Below are positions 11,862 through 14,525 of a stretch of DNA of 14,525 nt, piece after piece. This DNA is from Candidatus Woesearchaeota archaeon. GTDB lineage: Archaea; Nanobdellota; Nanobdellia; SCGC-AAA011-G17; JAPLZO01. The stretch covers positions 1 through 14,525 of the forward strand of contig JAPLZO010000050.1 of the NCBI GenBank assembly GCA_026394995.1, written 5' to 3'. How positions within the stretch are numbered: the first letter of the stretch is position 1; each line of letters begins with the position of its first letter. The notes below the pieces were generated by a model. It searched no databases, had not been told where the DNA came from, and was given only the letters and a program-made list of their open reading frames with translations. The position numbers and the translations under genes were made by a program.

Positions 11862-13280
11862 TCAGCCTTTTATAACACCTAAAGGTTTCACCTTAACAAC
11901 TAAGTTTCCAATACCAACTTCATGGGAAACTCTTACAACTTCATCTATATCCTTATAAACTTGTGGTGCTTCTTCAGCTATTGATTTCCATGAACCTGCT
12001 TTAACTTCAATGCCTTTTTTACTTAATTCATTTCTAATGTTTTCTCCTCTTAATGTCCTTAAAGCAGCACTTCTACTACAAACACGGCCAGCTCCATGTG
12101 CTGTACTTCCAAATGATATCTCCTCTGCTTTTTTAGTTCCAACTAATACATAAGAAGCTGTTCCCATACTACCAGGAATAATAACTGGTTGTCCAATATT
12201 TCTATAAATTTCTGGTACTTCATCTCTTCTAGGTCCAAAACTTCTTGAAGCCCCTTTTCTATGAACACAGACTTCTTTTAAACTATTATCAATAACATGT
12301 TTTTCAATTTTAGCCACATTATGACAAACATCATATATTAAATTTAATTTAGATTTTCCAAATATTTTATCAAAAGACTCTCTAATCCAATGCATTATCA
12401 TTTGTCTATTGGCAAATGCAAAATTAACACTTCCAATCATAGCACTATAATATTTTTTACCTAAATCAGAATTTACAGGAGCATTAATCAATTCTCTATC
12501 TGGTAAATCCTTATAACCATATTTATCTTCCATTAATTTGATATAATCACTAGCAACTTGATGCCCTAAGCCTCTAGAACCACAATGAATCATAATAGTT
12601 ACATTATTTTTGTCTATCTCAAAAACATTAGAAATTTTTTCATTAAATATTTGTTCAACTTGTTGTATTTCTAAAAAATGATTACCAGCCCCTAAAGAAC
12701 CAAGTTGAGGCATTCCTCTTTGTATAGCTTTACTACTTATATCATGAAAATTAGCACCTTTCATATAACCATATTCTTCAATTCTTTGTAAATCTTCTTT
12801 TATTCCATATCCATTATCAATAGCCCATTTAGCACCTTTCTCAATAACCTCTGCTAAAACATCTTTACTAAATTTTAATTTACCTTCTCTACCAACACCA
12901 GACGGCACGTTCTTGTAAATTTCATTTATTATCTCAGTTCTTTTTTTTAAAAATTCTTCAACAGAAATATTAGTACTTAAAACTCTAACACCGCAATTGA
13001 TATCATAACCAACTCCACCAGGACTAATAATTCCTTCATTAACATCAAAAGCAGCTACACCCCCTATTGGAAAACCATATCCAGAATGTATATCAGGCAT
13101 TGCTAAAGCATATTTTTGAATACCTCTTAATGTAGCAACATTAACTAATTGTTGAATTGCATTTTCTTCAACATCTTTTAATAATTTCTCAGAAATAAAA
13201 AGTTTAGCAGGAACTTTCATAGATCCTTCTTTATCTAATTCAAATTCATAATTACTTAATTTTTTTAGTTTTTCTTTCAT
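11862..13280 (-). CDS. rtcB: RtcB, tRNA-splicing RNA ligase (472 aa)
   Basis: RtcB joins 2',3'-cyclic-phosphate or 3'-phosphate RNA ends to 5'-OH ends using GTP and Mn2+; in archaea it seals spliced tRNA exons. Active-site residues are all present: Asp93 and Cys96 in GYDINCGVR, Asn200-His201 in GAGNHFLE, His232 in MIHCGSRGLGH, His320 in VCHNVAK, the guanylylated His395 in TAHGAGR, and the near-terminal Lys471. Their spacing tracks the Pyrococcus enzyme with one ~9-residue gap before His320. No intein interrupts the gene. The start at 13280 was chosen because it gives ATGA overlap with the upstream gene and leaves MKEKLKKLSNYEF as N-terminus; an in-frame ATG at 13316 adds 12 odd residues within that gene. 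Likely activated by the archease encoded two genes upstream. Confidence 0.96.
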   Translation of the reverse strand: MKEKLKKLSNYEFELDKEGSMKVPAKLFISEKLLKDVEENAIQQLVNVATLRGIQKYALAMPDIHSGYGFPIGGVAAFDVNEGIISPGGVGYDINCGVRVLSTNISVEEFLKKRTEIINEIYKNVPSGVGREGKLKFSKDVLAEVIEKGAKWAIDNGYGIKEDLQRIEEYGYMKGANFHDISSKAIQRGMPQLGSLGAGNHFLEIQQVEQIFNEKISNVFEIDKNNVTIMIHCGSRGLGHQVASDYIKLMEDKYGYKDLPDRELINAPVNSDLGKKYYSAMIGSVNFAFANRQMIMHWIRESFDKIFGKSKLNLIYDVCHNVAKIEKHVIDNSLKEVCVHRKGASRSFGPRRDEVPEIYRNIGQPVIIPGSMGTASYVLVGTKKAEEISFGSTAHGAGRVCSRSAALRTLRGENIRNELSKKGIEVKAGSWKSIAEEAPQVYKDIDEVVRVSHEVGIGNLVVKVKPLGVIKG

Positions 13281-13585
13281 TTTATTATTAAAGGTAAACC
13301 CAATTCCAATGCACATTCATTTGCTTTTTTCTTATCAATAGCATGTATTACAATAAATTTCTTTTTTTCACTATAAGATCCTGCTCCATTTTCTAAAGCA
13401 TATGCAGTTACAATAGATTCCCCAACCAATGTCTCTAATTTTCCAATTATAGGTTTTCTTTTTAATTTTGCTACAGCAGATTGATATAAATTCCAATTTA
13501 TTTTAGTTCTATAAAACCTATTATCATAAAATTGTTCAGGTTTCCAAGTTTGATAAGCAACCCTTATACCTAAATTTTTCTTCAT
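13277..13585 (-). CDS. Unrecognised 102-aa protein between archease and RtcB
   Basis: The start at 13585 (MKKNLGIRV) lies one base after the archease stop (TAA-A-ATG), and the stop overlaps the rtcB start by ATGA, so this gene is co-translated with both. An upstream ATG at 13597 overlaps archease and is less likely. The sequence is basic and looks like an alpha/beta domain: GIRVAYQTWKPEQFYDNRFYRTKINW, a Lys/Arg patch KLKRKPIIGK, then KKFIVIHAIDKKKANECALELGLPLIIK. No membrane segment or cysteine cluster is visible. I do not recognise a family. The tight position suggests a role with RNA ligation or tRNA, such as a substrate-binding partner, but that is inference from context only. Confidence 0.8.
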   Translation of the reverse strand: MKKNLGIRVAYQTWKPEQFYDNRFYRTKINWNLYQSAVAKLKRKPIIGKLETLVGESIVTAYALENGAGSYSEKKKFIVIHAIDKKKANECALELGLPLIIK

Positions 13586-13586
13586 T

Positions 13587-13988
13587 TTACATATCAACTA
13601 CAACCTGAACCATATAAGGTTTTTCTTTTATCTCCATTTCATTATAAGTAACAGCTTTAACTTCTCCATGAGTTTCATAATTACTTACTTTATCTCCCAC
13701 AACAACAGCTTCTAATTTATTATTCACAATTTTAATTTTTTTAATTTTATATAATAAAAAACCTTCACTATCCAACAAAAATAATAACTCTTCTAAAAAA
13801 TTATACAATAAAGCCTTTTTATCATATCCTTTGACATTAAACTTTCTTTCTATTTTTCCTTTAACTTTTTTGATATCAGTCATTAAAGAAAACATCGCTA
13901 AAGCTGCATTACTAAAAGCTTCTTCTAATGTTTTACCAAAAGCCTGAAATTTAGCATCAGCTTTATGTTCTAAAAATTTGTATTTCAT
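13587..13988 (-). CDS. Archease, RtcB activator (133 aa)
   Basis: Archease speeds guanylylation and turnover of RtcB and widens its nucleotide use. Family landmarks are present: FLEHKADAKFQAFGKTLEEAFSNAALAMFSLM at the N-terminus (Asp11 is a conserved metal-site residue), LLYNFLEELLFLLDSEGFLL at about 60-79, HGEVKAVTYNEMEIKE at about 106-121, and the terminal VVVDM, where the last Asp completes the metal site. The family usually has KAVTYH; here the His is Asn, which is unusual. Length is normal. It is the first gene of an operon with the 102-aa protein and rtcB, with a leaderless-type promoter. Confidence 0.92.
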   Translation of the reverse strand: MKYKFLEHKADAKFQAFGKTLEEAFSNAALAMFSLMTDIKKVKGKIERKFNVKGYDKKALLYNFLEELLFLLDSEGFLLYKIKKIKIVNNKLEAVVVGDKVSNYETHGEVKAVTYNEMEIKEKPYMVQVVVDM

Positions 13989-14010
13989 ATATAAGTTAAG
14001 AAATAATTAA

Positions 14011-14020
14011 TATTTATATA
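14011..14020 (-). promoter_or_regulatory. TATA box, leaderless promoter of the archease-rtcB operon
   Basis: TATATAAATA on the minus strand is centred about 27 nt before the archease ATG (13988), so transcription should begin at the start codon. The bases just before the ATG (TTAACTTAT) are the same as those before the lipoprotein ATG at 14235. Confidence 0.6.
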
Positions 14021-14034
14021 TTACTAATATCTTA

Positions 14035-14235
14035 TCAACAACACTTCCTTAACTCTTTACAACATTCATCTTTGCTAACTATAGCTATATCTTGTAATTT
14101 ACCACAGGTATCATATTTAGAAGCTGTATTACAAGCTTGTTCTTGTAGTTCATTTAAATTAGTACCTACATTATTAAGATTAGTACAGCCTGTTATAAAT
14201 AATAAAAATAGTAATAATATCATCACTCTTTTCAT
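14035..14235 (-). CDS. Small Cys-rich putative lipoprotein (66 aa)
   Basis: MKRVMILLLFLLFITGCTN is a lipoprotein-type signal sequence with lipobox ITGC, putting the lipid-modified Cys at residue 17. The mature part is about 50 residues with six further cysteines (ACNTA, DTCGK, DECCKE, KCC), which suggests disulfides or metal binding outside the cell. The C-terminus is CC. It has its own leaderless-type promoter and is followed by the archease promoter, so it is probably monocistronic. No family is recognised. Confidence 0.65.
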   Translation of the reverse strand: MKRVMILLLFLLFITGCTNLNNVGTNLNELQEQACNTASKYDTCGKLQDIAIVSKDECCKELRKCC

Positions 14236-14255
14236 ATAAGTTAAAAAAGATTTAT

Positions 14256-14266
14256 TATTTATATAA
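14256..14266 (-). promoter_or_regulatory. TATA box, leaderless promoter of the lipoprotein
   Basis: TTATATAAATA on the minus strand is centred 26 nt before the ATG at 14235, placing the transcription start at or next to the start codon. There is no Shine-Dalgarno. Confidence 0.55.
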
Positions 14267-14303
14267 TTTACTATTTAAGAGATAATTTTAAATAAAGTTA
14301 CAA

Positions 14304-14525
14304 TTATCGTGAAGTCCAGACTATATTTAGCTTAGCTGCATAAGAAGAACTACCACTATAATCATAAAATGCTCTACGATTTGTACCACCAGAACCATCA
14401 TCTTTCCAAAAAATTGTTATTGCATTTCCAGATGACCAACCTGCTCTGTTAACTGTTTCTTGAATAATATTCTTAATACTAGGTGAAGGAAACCAGCCAC
14501 TAAATGTGTTATTTAAAAAATCCCA
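14304..14525 (-). CDS. C-terminus of a surface-type beta-sandwich protein, cut by window edge
   Basis: The minus-strand frame is open from the window end to a TAA at 14304-14306, giving 73 residues beginning WDFLNNTFSGWFPSPSIKN. The segment SIKNIIQETVNRAGWSSGNAI, then an ...RRAFYDYSG...YAAKLNIVWTS end, matches the closing part of a beta-sandwich domain common in exported and phage proteins (V..Q.IVNR.GW.SGNAI...R.A..Y.....AAKL.I.Y). The pattern, reading frame and stop make this a real gene whose 5' end lies beyond the window. It is transcribed toward the lipoprotein. An extracellular sugar-binding or adhesive role is likely but not shown. Confidence 0.75.
   Translation of the reverse strand, partial: WDFLNNTFSGWFPSPSIKNIIQETVNRAGWSSGNAITIFWKDDGSGGTNRRAFYDYSGSSSYAAKLNIVWTSR

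Noticed and set aside
11862..13280. Intein in RtcB
   Set aside because: Inteins are known in some RtcB proteins, but here the 472-residue length and active-site spacing show an uninterrupted enzyme.
1..14525. CRISPR arrays, insertion sequences or prophage genes
   Set aside because: No spaced direct repeats, transposase motifs, terminal inverted repeats or integrase were seen; gene spacing is regular throughout.

Overview
The window looks like chromosomal DNA from a DPANN archaeon, most likely of the Woesearchaeota/Pacearchaeota type. The DNA is very AT-rich. Promoters have TATA boxes, some with a BRE, and several sit about 27 nt before the start codon, as in leaderless transcripts. The one tRNA has an intron at the archaeal 37/38 position. 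Other archaeal markers are an oapA-oapB-oapC cluster, archease next to RtcB, and a long series of single-pass envelope proteins rich in N-glycosylation sequons. The lineage call is inference; there is no rRNA here to prove it.

Bases 1-6168 (+ strand) form an envelope block. It has two related modules. Module A (1-2635) has the end of a fibronectin-III/beta-sandwich surface protein, a small membrane-anchored Ig-like protein, and a secreted two- or three-domain beta-sandwich protein with a C-terminal membrane anchor. Module B (2697-6168) starts from its own BRE/TATA promoter and repeats the theme: tiny anchored protein, anchored beta-sandwich surface protein, paralogue of the C-anchored protein, small anchored Ig protein, and a Cys-rich/Gly-rich protein with two membrane segments. 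The layout resembles bacterial WxL/WxL-interacting-protein clusters. The second C-anchored gene of the pair has a normal ATG, but the first has a signal peptide and a strong Shine-Dalgarno with no canonical start codon.

Bases 6181-8851 (- strand) carry a candidate S-layer protein and a 418-residue membrane/coiled-coil protein. The two share a nearly identical core promoter. A 12-bp palindrome lies between them, just upstream of the S-layer promoter.

Bases 8974-9058 (- strand) encode tRNA-Trp(CCA) with a 12-nt intron. Upstream of it is a tight five-gene operon (9099-11801): Era-like GTPase OapA, DUF2073 OapB, zinc-ribbon OapC, an HTH-tailed protein and a PIN nuclease.

Bases 11862-13988 (- strand) form an RNA-ligation operon: archease, an unrecognised 102-residue protein, and RtcB, the ligase that would join the exons of the intron-bearing tRNA. 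The right edge holds a small Cys-rich lipoprotein and the C-terminus of a further surface-type protein cut by the window end (14304-14525).
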